Source of the DNA: Spongiivirga citrea
GTDB lineage: Bacteria; Bacteroidota; Bacteroidia; Flavobacteriales; Flavobacteriaceae
Direction of reading: 5' to 3'
Assembly (NCBI RefSeq): GCF_010671565.1
Contig: NZ_JAABOQ010000006.1
Span: forward strand, 186,001-250,000
DNA length: 64,000 bases
A program made the position numbers and the translations under genes. The notes under the pieces were generated by a model. The model was given only the letters and a program-made list of their open reading frames with translations, was not told where the DNA came from and searched no databases. Shown here one piece after another: positions 28,197 to 37,108 of this stretch (position 1 is the first letter of the stretch; the number at the start of each line of letters is the position of its first letter).

Positions 28197-29729
28197 ATGT
28201 TCAAAAGTTTCCTAGGCAATAGCCCAAGATGGTTTAAGCTTACCATGATTGGGTTCTTAATCTTCAATATTATATCATTTTTTGTCCTAGGAAAGACCAT
28301 TACAGCTTGGATTTTTATAGGTGAATTTATCTTCACCTTAGCTATGGCTTTAAAATGCTATCCTTTGCAATCAGGGGGGATTTTAGCTATTGAAGCTCTA
28401 GCATTGGGCTTAACCCATCCTATGTATAAATTAGATGAGTTTGGAAAAGTAATGTATGATGAATTAGGAAAAGGTATAAAAGGTGGTGTACTTCATGAAG
28501 TAGAACAGAATCTTGAAGTTATATTACTTTTAGTATTTATGGTTGCGGGAATATATTTCATGAAACCATTGTTGATGTTTTTATTTAGCAAGGCTTTTAC
28601 CAAAATAAAATCTAAGACCGCATTATCCTTACTGTTTGTTTTTCTTGCTGCAGTTCTTTCAGCATTCTTAGACGCACTTACTGTAACGGCAGTATTAATA
28701 AGTGTAGCTGTTGGTTTTTATGGGGTGTACCACAAAATTCATTCAAGCGCTACGGCAGATTATGATCAAGATGATGTTTTAGATAGGAAAGCATTGAGTG
28801 GAGAAACACTGGAGAATTTTAGAAGCTTTCTTAGAAGTTTAGTTATGCATGGCGTCGTAGGTACTGCTTTAGGTGGTGTTTGTACGCTTGTGGGCGAACC
28901 ACAAAATTTATTGATTGGGGACCGTTTGGGATGGGATTTTATCGAATTCTTCCTACAAATGATGCCCATTACATTGCCCGTTTTAGCAGCTGGACTTATC
29001 ACAACCGTAATTCTTGAGAAAACGAAAACTTTTGGTTTTGGAGAAAAATTGCCGGAAGTAGCTAGAAAAATTATTGAAAAATATACTGAGGAAGAAGATG
29101 AAAAACGCACCGAACGTGAACGTCTTGGCTTAATTATTCAAGGTGTTTCAGCAATATTACTAATTGCCGGTCTAGCACTACATATCGCACCTGTAGGCTT
29201 TATTGGTCTGGGATTGATCATTGTTCAAACAGCGTTTATGGGCATAACTGAAGAACATAGCCTTGGGGCGGCATTTGAAGAGGCATTACCATTTACAGGT
29301 TTGTTGGTGGTTTTTTTTGTTATTGTTGCTATGATTCATGATCAGCATTTGTTTAAACCAATTATTGACGCTGCTCTAGAGATGCCTGCCTCACAACAAC
29401 CCTCTATGTTTTATGCGGCAAATGGTATTTTATCAATGATTAGTGATAATGTATTTGTGGCAACCGTTTATATAGGAGAAGTGCAACAAGCATTTCAAAA
29501 TGGGGTAATCGATCGTGAGCAATTTGAAAAATTAGCAATTGCAATTAATACAGGAACAAATTTACCAAGTGTTGCAACGCCAAATGGACAGGCTGCATTT
29601 TTATTCTTACTAACCTCTTCTTTAGCTCCGCTAATCAAATTATCGTATGGTAAGATGGTTAAAATGGCGCTTCCCTACACGATCGTTTTAGGTGGTGTTG
29701 GTTTAGCTGGGGTTATTTACTTCTTATAA
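28197..29729 (+). CDS. nhaB: Na+/H+ antiporter NhaB
   Basis: NhaB expels Na+ in exchange for H+ across the inner membrane. The 510-residue protein has about twelve helices and the characteristic family segments: an [11 protein letters not shown] start, [14 protein letters not shown] near residue 46, [20 protein letters not shown], and [20 protein letters not shown]. The length equals that of the enterobacterial protein. It is downstream of an amino-acid dehydrogenase in what looks like a two-gene operon, an unusual pairing. With Na+-NQR in the same window it points to a sodium cycle. Confidence 0.95.
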   Translation: MFKSFLGNSPRWFKLTMIGFLIFNIISFFVLGKTITAWIFIGEFIFTLAMALKCYPLQSGGILAIEALALGLTHPMYKLDEFGKVMYDELGKGIKGGVLHEVEQNLEVILLLVFMVAGIYFMKPLLMFLFSKAFTKIKSKTALSLLFVFLAAVLSAFLDALTVTAVLISVAVGFYGVYHKIHSSATADYDQDDVLDRKALSGETLENFRSFLRSLVMHGVVGTALGGVCTLVGEPQNLLIGDRLGWDFIEFFLQMMPITLPVLAAGLITTVILEKTKTFGFGEKLPEVARKIIEKYTEEEDEKRTERERLGLIIQGVSAILLIAGLALHIAPVGFIGLGLIIVQTAFMGITEEHSLGAAFEEALPFTGLLVVFFVIVAMIHDQHLFKPIIDAALEMPASQQPSMFYAANGILSMISDNVFVATVYIGEVQQAFQNGVIDREQFEKLAIAINTGTNLPSVATPNGQAAFLFLLTSSLAPLIKLSYGKMVKMALPYTIVLGGVGLAGVIYFL

Positions 29730-29739
29730 AATCGCCGTA

Positions 29740-29747
29740 TACTTTTG
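29740..29747 (+). promoter_or_regulatory. -7 box of the exbB operon
   Basis: TACTTTTG matches TAnnTTTG and lies 45 nt before the exbB start codon. No clear TTG is found at 19-21 nt upstream. Confidence 0.4.
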
Positions 29748-29791
29748 TGAATATATAGGCGTTATACGTAATAGATAATTAAAACTTTATA

Positions 29792-30487
29792 ATGCTAACA
29801 ACTATTATTCAGGATAGTGCGAAAAAGGTACTGGAAGAAGCCGGCACCGACCAAAAATCACTATCGATCGTTGAACTTATTAGTGAAGGAGAAACCTCAG
29901 GTCAAGTCATCATCCTACTGCTATTTATTTTATTACTTTTTGCTTGCTATATTTATTTTGAACGCATCTTAGCAATTAAGGCTGCTTCTAGAGTTGATCC
30001 TAACTTCATGAATCAAATAAAAGATCATGTAAGTAGTGGTAAGATCGACGCGGCTCTTATTTTATGTGCCCAAGAAGATTCTCCTGTATCTCGATTAATT
30101 GCAAAAGGATTAAACCGAATAGGAAAACCATTATCGGATATTAATACAGCTATCGAAAATGCTGGACGATTAGAAGTTTATAAATTAGAAAAGAACGTTA
30201 GCATTCTGGCTACCATTTCTGGAGCCGCACCAATGATTGGGTTTTTAGGAACAGTTATAGGGATGATTATTTCTATTTTTAATCTGGCAAATTCATCTAC
30301 CGGAATTGATATTCAAATACTTTCTGGTGGATTATATACGGCAATGACAACTACAGTAGCCGGGCTTATCGTAGGTATTATAGGATACATCGCATATAAC
30401 CATTTGGTAACTCGAACTACTAAAGTAGTGTATCGAATGGAAGCAAATTCCGTTGAATTTCTTGATTTATTAGAAGAACCAGCCTAG
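29792..30487 (+). CDS. exbB: MotA/TolQ/ExbB proton channel family protein
   Basis: The 231-residue inner-membrane protein is the channel scaffold of a TonB-type energy-coupling motor. Three membrane helices are visible (about residues 34-54, 137-160 and 180-203), with the SGAAPMIGFLGTVIGMI signature before helix 2 and MTTTVAGLIVGIIGYIAY in helix 3. The start may be slightly further on, but the annotated ATG gives a usual periplasmic N-terminal stretch. It is followed after 1 bp by exbD and then by a tonB-like gene, so the three form a motor unit. TolQ/TolR/TolA homology is an alternative reading. Confidence 0.9.
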   Translation: MLTTIIQDSAKKVLEEAGTDQKSLSIVELISEGETSGQVIILLLFILLLFACYIYFERILAIKAASRVDPNFMNQIKDHVSSGKIDAALILCAQEDSPVSRLIAKGLNRIGKPLSDINTAIENAGRLEVYKLEKNVSILATISGAAPMIGFLGTVIGMIISIFNLANSSTGIDIQILSGGLYTAMTTTVAGLIVGIIGYIAYNHLVTRTTKVVYRMEANSVEFLDLLEEPA

Positions 30488-30488
30488 T

Positions 30489-30881
30489 ATGAATATTAGA
30501 GGACGAAATAAAGTAACACCCGAATTCAATATGTCGTCGATGACGGATATTGTGTTCCTATTACTGATATTCTTTATGCTAGCATCGACATTGGCAACAA
30601 CCAGTGCCATTGACATCTTACTACCCGAAGCAAAAGGAAAAACCGAGAATAAAAAATCAGTATCTGTTAGCATTACCAAAAATTTAGATTTTTATATCGA
30701 CCAAAAGAAAGTTCGAACGAGTCGCTTAGAAAGTGCTTTAATCGAAGCTTTAAGTAATTCAGAGAACAAGAATATCGTTTTGCGCGCTGAGGAATCAGTT
30801 CCTGTGCAAAATGTGGTGCGTGTTATGGATATTGCAAATAGAAATAAGTTTAAGGTAATTCTAGCCGTAAAACCTAAATGA
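30489..30881 (+). CDS. exbD: ExbD/TolR family biopolymer transport protein
   Basis: This 130-residue protein has a short cytoplasmic start, one membrane helix (about residues 21-38) and a periplasmic domain. The proton-carrying aspartate is D20 in SSMTDIVFLLLIFFM. It starts 1 bp after the exbB stop. Its own stop codon TGA runs into a six-copy heptamer repeat. Together with exbB and the TonB-like protein it would use proton-motive force to energise outer-membrane transport or envelope constriction. Confidence 0.92.
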   Translation: MNIRGRNKVTPEFNMSSMTDIVFLLLIFFMLASTLATTSAIDILLPEAKGKTENKKSVSVSITKNLDFYIDQKKVRTSRLESALIEALSNSENKNIVLRAEESVPVQNVVRVMDIANRNKFKVILAVKPK

Positions 30882-30922
30882 GTTTAGAGTTTAGAGTTTA
30901 GAGTTTAGAGTTTAGAGTTTAG
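30881..30922 (+). repeat. Heptamer tandem repeat (AGTTTAG x6)
   Basis: Six perfect copies of AGTTTAG run from 30881 to 30922. They begin on the last base of the exbD stop codon and end 75 bp before the tonB-like start. The copies are identical, so copy number could vary between strains. Confidence 0.95.
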
Positions 30923-30997
30923 AAAGTTTGAAAAAATTGGCATTTCTTTCAACAACAAATACTGCCAACTGAACACTAAAGACTGCATACCAAAAAG

Positions 30998-31921
30998 ATG
31001 AGGGGATTTAAAACAAAATATGAGAAACAGTCGGCAGCGATTACAACCGTAATCGGTATAGTCATTTTGTTCCTATTATTCTTTTTTGTCACATTAGATC
31101 CCGATGATATTCCTGTTGAGTACGGAATGGAAGTCAATTTTGGCACTACTGATTTTGGAAGCGGCAACAAACAACCAAAGCAAAAAATTAGACAAGCCCC
31201 TACTCCTAAAATTTCCGAACCAGAAAAGGTTGAAGAAACAAAACCTCAAGAAGAAGCTAAGCCTAGCGAGCCTGCCAAAGCTGCAGAGACTACAAAAGCA
31301 GAAAATGTATTAACGCAGGAGCAAGAAGAAGCAATAGCTATAAAAAAAGCTGAAGAAGCTAAAAAAATTGCGGAGGCTGCTGAGCGAAAAGCAAAAGCAG
31401 ATGCTGAACGCAAGGAACGCGAGGAGGCCGAACGAAAAGAACGAGAACGTCTAGCTGCTATAGCAAAGGCAAAAGCAGAGCAAGACGCTAAAAAGAAAAA
31501 ACTAGATGCATTGCTAGGTGGAGTAACCGATTCGGATGGAACTGACTCCGGAAGTGAAGGAGATGACAACCAAGCAGGAGATAAAGGCAAAGAAAGTGGT
31601 GACCCTAATGCTAGTGGCTATTATGGTAAAGCTGGTAACGGTCGCGGGGGTAATTATCAGTTAGGAGGTCGAGCTCCACTATCAAGACCAAAACCAGAAT
31701 ATATTTGTAACGAGGAAGGTGTAGTAGTGGTACAAATATCTGTAAACCGAAGTGGAAAGGTGATAAGTGCTACACCAGGCGCAAGAGGGACTACCAATAG
31801 CGCATCTTGCCTGCTAGATAAAGCAAAAGCGGCCGCTCTAAAAACCAAATGGGAGTCTGATAGCAGCGCACCAGACAAACAAGTCGGTAAAATCATTTAC
31901 AATTTTAAACTTACTGAGTAA
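30998..31921 (+). CDS. TonB-like energy transducer
   Basis: The 307-residue protein has a short cytoplasmic N-terminus, one membrane helix (about residues 14-35) and a long Glu/Lys/Ala-rich periplasmic stretch (about 55-170, probably a rigid helix as in TolA). A Gly/Asp/Ser-rich linker (about 175-215) leads to a C-terminal TonB-type domain with VVVVQISVNRSGKV near residue 242. The two cysteines flanking the C-terminal domain (in YICNEEG and NSASCLL) could form a disulfide. The position after exbBD supports a TonB or TolA role. The long central helix makes TolA-like function an alternative. Confidence 0.85.
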   Translation: MRGFKTKYEKQSAAITTVIGIVILFLLFFFVTLDPDDIPVEYGMEVNFGTTDFGSGNKQPKQKIRQAPTPKISEPEKVEETKPQEEAKPSEPAKAAETTKAENVLTQEQEEAIAIKKAEEAKKIAEAAERKAKADAERKEREEAERKERERLAAIAKAKAEQDAKKKKLDALLGGVTDSDGTDSGSEGDDNQAGDKGKESGDPNASGYYGKAGNGRGGNYQLGGRAPLSRPKPEYICNEEGVVVVQISVNRSGKVISATPGARGTTNSASCLLDKAKAAALKTKWESDSSAPDKQVGKIIYNFKLTE

Positions 31922-31948
31922 TTTAGCGTTTCGAAACTACTTTGAAAC

Positions 31949-33178
31949 TTGAATAAAAATTCCACTTATTCCGAGACTATCGATTGGTTGTTTAACCAAC
32001 TTCCTATGTACCAAAAAGTGGGAAAAGTGGCTTATAAGGCAGATCTTTCCAATATACAGAAACTAGATGAACATCTAAAAAATCCTCATCGCACATTTAA
32101 GACTATTCATGTTGCAGGAACCAATGGAAAAGGTTCTACTTCTCATATGATCGCCTCGATTTTGCAAGAAGCAGGCTATAAGGTTGGATTATACACTTCG
32201 CCTCATCTAAAGGATTTTAGAGAGCGCATTAGAATTAACGGAAAAGCTGTTAGCAAACAATTCGTCAGAGGATTTGTACATCGCAACTGGAATTTTTTTG
32301 AAACCAATTCGCTGTCTTTTTTTGAAATGACTGTTGGAATGGCATTCGATTATTTCGCGAAAAAGCAAGTTGACATTGCCGTTATTGAAGTGGGATTAGG
32401 CGGACGTTTGGATTCCACAAACATCATTACTCCCGAAGTCTCAGTTATCACTAATATTGGTTTTGATCATACGGCATATTTAGGGGACACCTTACCCCTA
32501 ATTGCAGCTGAAAAAGCTGGTATTATTAAGAAAGATATTCCGGTTGTAATTGGCGAATTACAAGAAGAAACAATTCCAATATTTAGACATCTAGCCAGCG
32601 AGCGAAATGCTCCTATGACAGTTGCGGAGACAAGTACTTCGGAAACCTATAAATCCGATCTTCTAGGTAATTATCAAGAGAAAAACTGTAAAACCGCTAT
32701 TGCTGCAACTTATCAACTAGCAAATAGAGGATTTAAGATCAATAATACTCATATAAAAAACGGACTATCTAATGTTCTCAAAAACACCAACCTTCAAGGT
32801 AGATGGCAAGTATTGCAGCAAAAACCGAAAATCATTTGTGATACTGCTCACAATAAAGAGGGATTAAGCCTAGTACTAAATCAACTCCGAAAAGAAAACT
32901 ACCAAACCCTACATATCGTTTTGGGAATTGTTAAGGATAAAAATCTAAGTGATATTCTACCATTGTTTCCTAAAAGTGCGACCTACTACTTCTGTTCGCC
33001 TAAAATTCCGCGTGCTTTAGACACTAAAACATTGCATAAAGAAGCTAAAAAGTCTGGATTAACAGGAAGTATTTATGAATCTGTTCCAGATGCATTCCAC
33101 AATGCAAAGGATAAGGCTAAAAGCGAAGATGTTGTATTTGTTGGCGGAAGTACGTTTGTCGTGGCTGAAGTAATTTGA
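31949..33178 (+). CDS. folC: Folylpolyglutamate synthase / dihydrofolate synthase
   Basis: FolC adds glutamate to dihydropteroate and to reduced folates with ATP in the cytoplasm. The 409-residue protein has the Mur-ligase-like ATP loop HVAGTNGKGSTSHM (about residues 54-67), the folate-site SPHLKDFRERIRING and the IEVGLGGRLDSTN segment, and it ends in the usual VAEVI-type strand. The start is a TTG at 31949; the residues it adds (YSETIDWLFNQLPMYQKVG) are conserved in the family, so the first internal ATG at 32006 is too late. A terminator follows. Confidence 0.92.
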   Translation: MNKNSTYSETIDWLFNQLPMYQKVGKVAYKADLSNIQKLDEHLKNPHRTFKTIHVAGTNGKGSTSHMIASILQEAGYKVGLYTSPHLKDFRERIRINGKAVSKQFVRGFVHRNWNFFETNSLSFFEMTVGMAFDYFAKKQVDIAVIEVGLGGRLDSTNIITPEVSVITNIGFDHTAYLGDTLPLIAAEKAGIIKKDIPVVIGELQEETIPIFRHLASERNAPMTVAETSTSETYKSDLLGNYQEKNCKTAIAATYQLANRGFKINNTHIKNGLSNVLKNTNLQGRWQVLQQKPKIICDTAHNKEGLSLVLNQLRKENYQTLHIVLGIVKDKNLSDILPLFPKSATYYFCSPKIPRALDTKTLHKEAKKSGLTGSIYESVPDAFHNAKDKAKSEDVVFVGGSTFVVAEVI

Positions 33179-33194
33179 TAAACTATTAGAAATG

Positions 33195-33231
33195 AAAAAG
33201 GCCGAATTTCCTAAGAAATACGACCTTTTTT
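33195..33231 (+). terminator. Terminator of folC
   Basis: A stem (aaggccg at 33198-33204 against cgacctt at 33221-33227, one mismatch, extended by an AT-rich inner helix) is followed by a T run (33226-33231). It begins 17 bp past the folC stop. Confidence 0.65.
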
Positions 33232-33552
33232 CCCAACCAAAAACCTAATGTAAATTGTTATGAAATCCGATCAAACATCACTAAAATCGGTTTCTATATT
33301 TTTTTGAAACTTGCTGTTGAAAGGGGCATTTTCAATCAGTGTTTCGTTATTATCGATTTACACATATAAAACAACTACAACCCAAAATACCCTACCTAAA
33401 TTTTCATTTATTTAGTCATTTCTTTAGAAACCACTGTTTTTGTTGATGTTACGGCTCTATTTTTTTAATTCTATTAGGGATAATAGAGGTATTTGGTGAA
33501 TGATTTTTAATGAGGGATTGAATATCCCATTGCGAAACCACTTCTGCAAATA

Positions 33553-33672
33553 GAATCCCGTAGGATGCTCTCGCATCCTTGGTCTTTTTTCATTTCAAAA
33601 ATATGCTCGAGCTCGCTCGGCTTATTTTTGAAATGAAAAAATCCCGTTAAAACTATAGTTTTAACGGGATTC
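33553..33672. repeat. Second structured intergenic element (nested inverted repeats)
   Basis: Outer arms 33553-33561 and 33664-33672 pair perfectly (9 bp). They enclose three hairpins: 33562-33568 with 33573-33579 (7 bp), followed by six T; 33586-33603 with 33623-33640 (18 bp, perfect); and a perfect 32-bp palindrome at 33640-33671 whose right half overlaps the outer arm. The design resembles the element at 17433-17588, but the sequences differ. The palindrome also serves as the tRNA terminator on the minus strand. Confidence 0.7.
33636..33671 (-). terminator. Terminator of tRNA-Val(TAC)
   Basis: A perfect 16-bp inverted repeat without spacer (33640-33671) is followed on the minus strand by six T (complement of 33636-33641). 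It lies 10 bp beyond the tRNA 3' end. Confidence 0.7.
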
Positions 33673-33681
33673 TGCTTGATG

Positions 33682-33756
33682 TGGGCGCTGAGGGATTCGA
33701 ACCCCCGACCCCCTCGGTGTAAACGAGGTGCTCTGAACCAACTGAGCTAAGCGCCC
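33682..33756 (-). tRNA. tRNA-Val (anticodon TAC)
   Basis: On the minus strand the sequence folds as a full cloverleaf. The 7-bp acceptor stem begins GGGCGC and ends GCGCCC with discriminator A. The D arm is GCTC/GAGC, the anticodon stem CCTCG/CGAGG encloses TTTACAC (anticodon TAC, reading GUA and related valine codons), and the T loop is TTCGAAT. The 3' CCA is not encoded. Confidence 0.95.
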
Positions 33757-33877
33757 TTATTGCTGTTAGCGGGTGCAAATATAGTTTTGTTTTTAATTTT
33801 GACAAAAGAAAAAGAAAAATATTTCATCTTATTTCAATTCTTAATTTTACCTAGATTTATTAAGCAACAATAACCAC

Positions 33878-34603
33878 TTGTCAGACACCAATTATACCTT
33901 AACTATTATCATTCCTGTTTATAATGAACAGGACAATTTGAATAGGGCGCAAAATGAGTTGGAAGGTTATTTGGAAAAAGCTTCAGCTACAGCTTGTGTT
34001 TTATTTATTAATGATGGATCGAATGACAAAAGTCAGTCTATTATAGAGTCAATATGCAAATCAAATTCAGCATTTAAGTATATTTCATTCGACAAGAATT
34101 ATGGACTCAGCGCAGCTATAAAAGCGGGATTTGATCATGCTGCAACTCCTTTAATTGGCTACATCGATGCCGACTTACAAACACACCCTGATGATTTCGA
34201 GCTACTACTTCCATATGTTGAAGAATTTGACCTCATTACAGGAGTCAGATCAAACCGACAGGACTCATTCATAAAAAACCTGTCTTCTACCATCGCAAAT
34301 ACGGTGAGACGATGGTTTACAAAAGATGGAATGACTGACACCAATTGCCCGCTTAAAATCATTAAAACTGATTATGCCAAACGTATTCCCATGTTTAGAG
34401 GTCTTCATCGCTTTCTTCCTGCTATGATCTTGCTACAAAATGGGAAAGTTAAGCAGATTCCTGTTCGGCATTTTGAACGAATTGCTGGAACTGCGAAATT
34501 TGGAGTTTGGAACAGATCCGTAGGTCCTTTGATGGATTGTTTTGCCTACTTATGGATGAAGCGAAAGTATATCAGTTATAAGGTTGCAGATAAAAGCAAA
34601 TAA
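33878..34603 (+). CDS. Family 2 glycosyltransferase, dolichyl-phosphate mannose synthase-like
   Basis: The 241-residue GT-A enzyme would transfer a sugar from a nucleotide donor, probably to undecaprenyl phosphate. It starts with the typical IIIPVYNEQDNL and FINDGSND strands and has the metal-binding motif D97-A-D99 in YIDADLQTHPDDF. It lacks the C-terminal membrane helices of full ArnC-type enzymes, so it resembles the soluble DPM1-like class. The start is a TTG at 33878; the first in-frame ATG would remove the nucleotide-binding strands. It ends at 34603, directly beside the convergent cydB stop. The acceptor is unknown. Confidence 0.88.
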   Translation: MSDTNYTLTIIIPVYNEQDNLNRAQNELEGYLEKASATACVLFINDGSNDKSQSIIESICKSNSAFKYISFDKNYGLSAAIKAGFDHAATPLIGYIDADLQTHPDDFELLLPYVEEFDLITGVRSNRQDSFIKNLSSTIANTVRRWFTKDGMTDTNCPLKIIKTDYAKRIPMFRGLHRFLPAMILLQNGKVKQIPVRHFERIAGTAKFGVWNRSVGPLMDCFAYLWMKRKYISYKVADKSK

Positions 34604-35623
34604 TCACCTTTCTAATATTTTAATCATCTTAAATGACTTAAAAAGATGAAATAGTCCGGGTAAAATAAGAGCACCTCCAATAAGTAAAGAAATCCCTAAT
34701 ACATTCACAACCGAGGGCGATGCGATTTCGCTTAAAATATTTAATTCACCAGAGCGAGTATGTAATATATTAGGATAATGAGCAATAATAGGAACAAACA
34801 GCACAAATAGCACTTGCAGCCCAGCAAATAAACGACTTAATACCCGCTTCCCATTTCTGATTGCAAACCATAAGGGAACTAACAAAACACTAGAAGCAAT
34901 GGCCAAACCAATTGCATATACATTAGATAAAAAACTATTTACAAAATCACTACTGCTAAAATAACCTATAATCAAGGTGATAAAACCAATTAGCACTACA
35001 GTTATAGTTGCTATCAAGGCTTTCTTTACATAAATAGTTCTGCTTTCTCTATCTGATTCACCTATTAACAAAATAGACGCTAAAAACGCGCATAAAGCTG
35101 CAAAAAACACGCCTACTAATAGTGAAAAGCTATTAAGCCAGGGCGATATATACAATTCGGTAAAACTATAGTTAACATCATTGGAGCCCATAATGATTTC
35201 TCCTTGCAAACAGGCTCCAAAAGTGAGACCTAGAAAAATAGGCGTTACTAAGCTTGATATTCTAAACATCCAATCATATAGTAATTGAGATCGATCTTTA
35301 AAGGCATCATAATGTCTAAAAACAAATGCAACGCCTCGCAGGGTAATTCCTAATAGCACCAAGGTTAACGGAATGTGTAAGTATACCACCAGAATATTAT
35401 AGTATTTCGGAAACGCTATCCACATAATAACAATCATTAATATGATCCATATGTGGTTTGCCTCCCAAACAGGTCCCATTACCCTATAGACAGTTTTTTT
35501 TGTGAGCTGTTGATTCTTTTTAGAAGAAAATAATTCAATAATACCTGCACCAAAATCTGCTCCCGCTAGTAGCACATAGAGTACAAAAGAAATAGCTAAA
35601 AAACCTAATACTACATAAATCAT
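34604..35623 (-). CDS. cydB: Cytochrome bd oxidase subunit II
   Basis: CydB is the second subunit of the cytochrome bd quinol oxidase, an inner-membrane terminal oxidase with high O2 affinity. The 339-residue protein has about eight helices, with the usual GADFGAG (residues 21-27) and GPVWEANHIWIILM (residues 51-64) motifs. It starts 1 bp after the cydA stop, so the two are cotranscribed. No cydX-like small gene is visible after it; the next bases belong to the convergent glycosyltransferase. Confidence 0.95.
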   Translation of the reverse strand: MIYVVLGFLAISFVLYVLLAGADFGAGIIELFSSKKNQQLTKKTVYRVMGPVWEANHIWIILMIVIMWIAFPKYYNILVVYLHIPLTLVLLGITLRGVAFVFRHYDAFKDRSQLLYDWMFRISSLVTPIFLGLTFGACLQGEIIMGSNDVNYSFTELYISPWLNSFSLLVGVFFAALCAFLASILLIGESDRESRTIYVKKALIATITVVLIGFITLIIGYFSSSDFVNSFLSNVYAIGLAIASSVLLVPLWFAIRNGKRVLSRLFAGLQVLFVLFVPIIAHYPNILHTRSGELNILSEIASPSVVNVLGISLLIGGALILPGLFHLFKSFKMIKILER

Positions 35624-35624
35624 A

Positions 35625-36932
35625 TTACTTATGCTCTTTTAAATTCAGTGCTTTTATTTGTCGAATCATCAGCCAAGTCACAGCAATTGAAAGGGTGGCA
35701 TACAAGCATACATACATGTAAAAACTAACGATTATACCAGGTACAGGTGTAACGGCATCTTTTGTTTTCATTACACCATGAATTATCCATGGTTGACGAC
35801 CTACTTCAGTTACGATCCAACCAGCTTCTAAAGCAATAAAACCTGCTGGAGCAAGTAATACAAACAACAGCCAAAACTTACTTTTACCAAGCCAGCTTTT
35901 CTTTTTATAATTTGCAATAAAAAATAAAACCCCAGCAAGTGCCAAAATCGATCCTAAGCCTACCATTGTTTGAAAAGCATAGTGCGTAATTGCAACATTC
36001 GGAATCTCATCTTCAGGAAAATCATTTAATCCCTTTACCTCAGCATCAAAATCACCAAAAGCAAGAAATGAAAGTGCTTTAGGTATTGCAATCTTATAAT
36101 TCACCTCTTTAGCCTCCGTATCGACAATACCGCCAATATAAAGTGGTGCACCTTTGGTCGTCTCATAGTGCGCTTCCATAGCTGCTAACTTTACAGGTTG
36201 ACGAACTGCAATATCCTTTGCTGAAAGATCCCCACTAAGTGGTTGTAAGATAGCAGCAATTGCTCCGAAAGTAATCGCTATTTTAAATGCCTTTTTATGA
36301 AGTTCGACATTCCGTTTTTTCCATATTTGAAAAGCATGGATTCCGGCTACGGCAAATCCAGTTGCAGTAAATGCAGCTAAGGTCATATGAAGTGCTTGAG
36401 TAAACCAAGCTGGATTTAAAAATGCTTTAATAGGATCGATATTCAGGAATTCTCCGTTTACAAAATCGAAACCCGAAGGTGCGTTCATCCATCCATTAGC
36501 AGACACCACCAAAATTCCAGAAGCTACACCTGCCAAACCTACAATTACACCAGTAAACAAATGAAATTTTTCAGGTACTTTATCCCATCCATATAAATAA
36601 AAACCAAGTGCAATTGCCTCAACAAAAAAGGCAGCTCCCTCTAAAGAAAATGGCATACCAATAATAGGACCTGCATGCTCCATGAATCCAGGCCATAACA
36701 GCCCTAACTCAAAAGATAAAGCAGTGCCTGAAACAGCACCAGTAACGAAAAAGATTGCTACTCCTTTTTGCCAAGATTTTGTAAGTGTCAAGTAAATTGG
36801 ATTTCTTGTTTTTAGCCATTTTCTATGTGATACAACCATAAAAAAAGGCATTACCATACCAATACAGGCAAAAACAATATGAAAGATAAGTGTGAATGCC
36901 ATTTGCAGCCGAGCCGCATCTAGATTATCCAT
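35625..36932 (-). CDS. cydA: Cytochrome bd oxidase subunit I
   Basis: CydA carries the b- and d-type hemes and oxidises quinol, here probably menaquinol. The 435-residue protein has the heme ligand H18 (FHIVFACIGM) and the GRQPWIIHGVMKT segment before the last helices. It is about 80 residues shorter than the E. coli subunit, consistent with a short quinol-binding loop; I believe this is common in Bacteroidota. It has a well-formed -7 box. The gene precedes cydB by 1 bp. Confidence 0.95.
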   Translation of the reverse strand: MDNLDAARLQMAFTLIFHIVFACIGMVMPFFMVVSHRKWLKTRNPIYLTLTKSWQKGVAIFFVTGAVSGTALSFELGLLWPGFMEHAGPIIGMPFSLEGAAFFVEAIALGFYLYGWDKVPEKFHLFTGVIVGLAGVASGILVVSANGWMNAPSGFDFVNGEFLNIDPIKAFLNPAWFTQALHMTLAAFTATGFAVAGIHAFQIWKKRNVELHKKAFKIAITFGAIAAILQPLSGDLSAKDIAVRQPVKLAAMEAHYETTKGAPLYIGGIVDTEAKEVNYKIAIPKALSFLAFGDFDAEVKGLNDFPEDEIPNVAITHYAFQTMVGLGSILALAGVLFFIANYKKKSWLGKSKFWLLFVLLAPAGFIALEAGWIVTEVGRQPWIIHGVMKTKDAVTPVPGIIVSFYMYVCLYATLSIAVTWLMIRQIKALNLKEHK

Positions 36933-36959
36933 ATTCTAGGCATTAAAAAGTGAGTTTTA

Positions 36960-36967
36960 CAAAGATA
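36960..36967 (-). promoter_or_regulatory. -7 box of cydAB
   Basis: The minus strand reads TATCTTTG, a perfect -7 match, 27 nt before the cydA start codon. I do not find a TTG at the -33 position. Confidence 0.45.
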
Positions 36968-37108
36968 CTCACTGGGTCCTTTACACCCTACTTTTTATCT
37001 TAAAAACTGCAGTGTTTTCATTAAATAATTAGCACGTTATTACTTAGTAAATCATCTTTCTGTCAAACTCCAAGAAAGTCTCATTTTTCCTTTTTCTAAT
37101 AGCGCTGA

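Larger units (their letters stand above)
33179..33681. other. Gene-free stretch between folC and tRNA-Val
   Basis: I see no credible protein gene in this 503-bp stretch. Its left end holds the folC terminator. From 33241 to 33552 I see only AT-rich sequence without a clear feature. From 33553 to the tRNA it holds the nested inverted-repeat element described separately. Confidence 0.6.

Noticed and set aside
30881-30922. CRISPR-like array
   Set aside because: The units are directly adjacent 7-mers without spacers, so it is a simple tandem repeat.
31246-31590. Antisense open frame rich in Ser and Ala
   Set aside because: It is a shadow of the Glu/Lys/Ala-rich tonB-like coding sequence, caused by biased codons.
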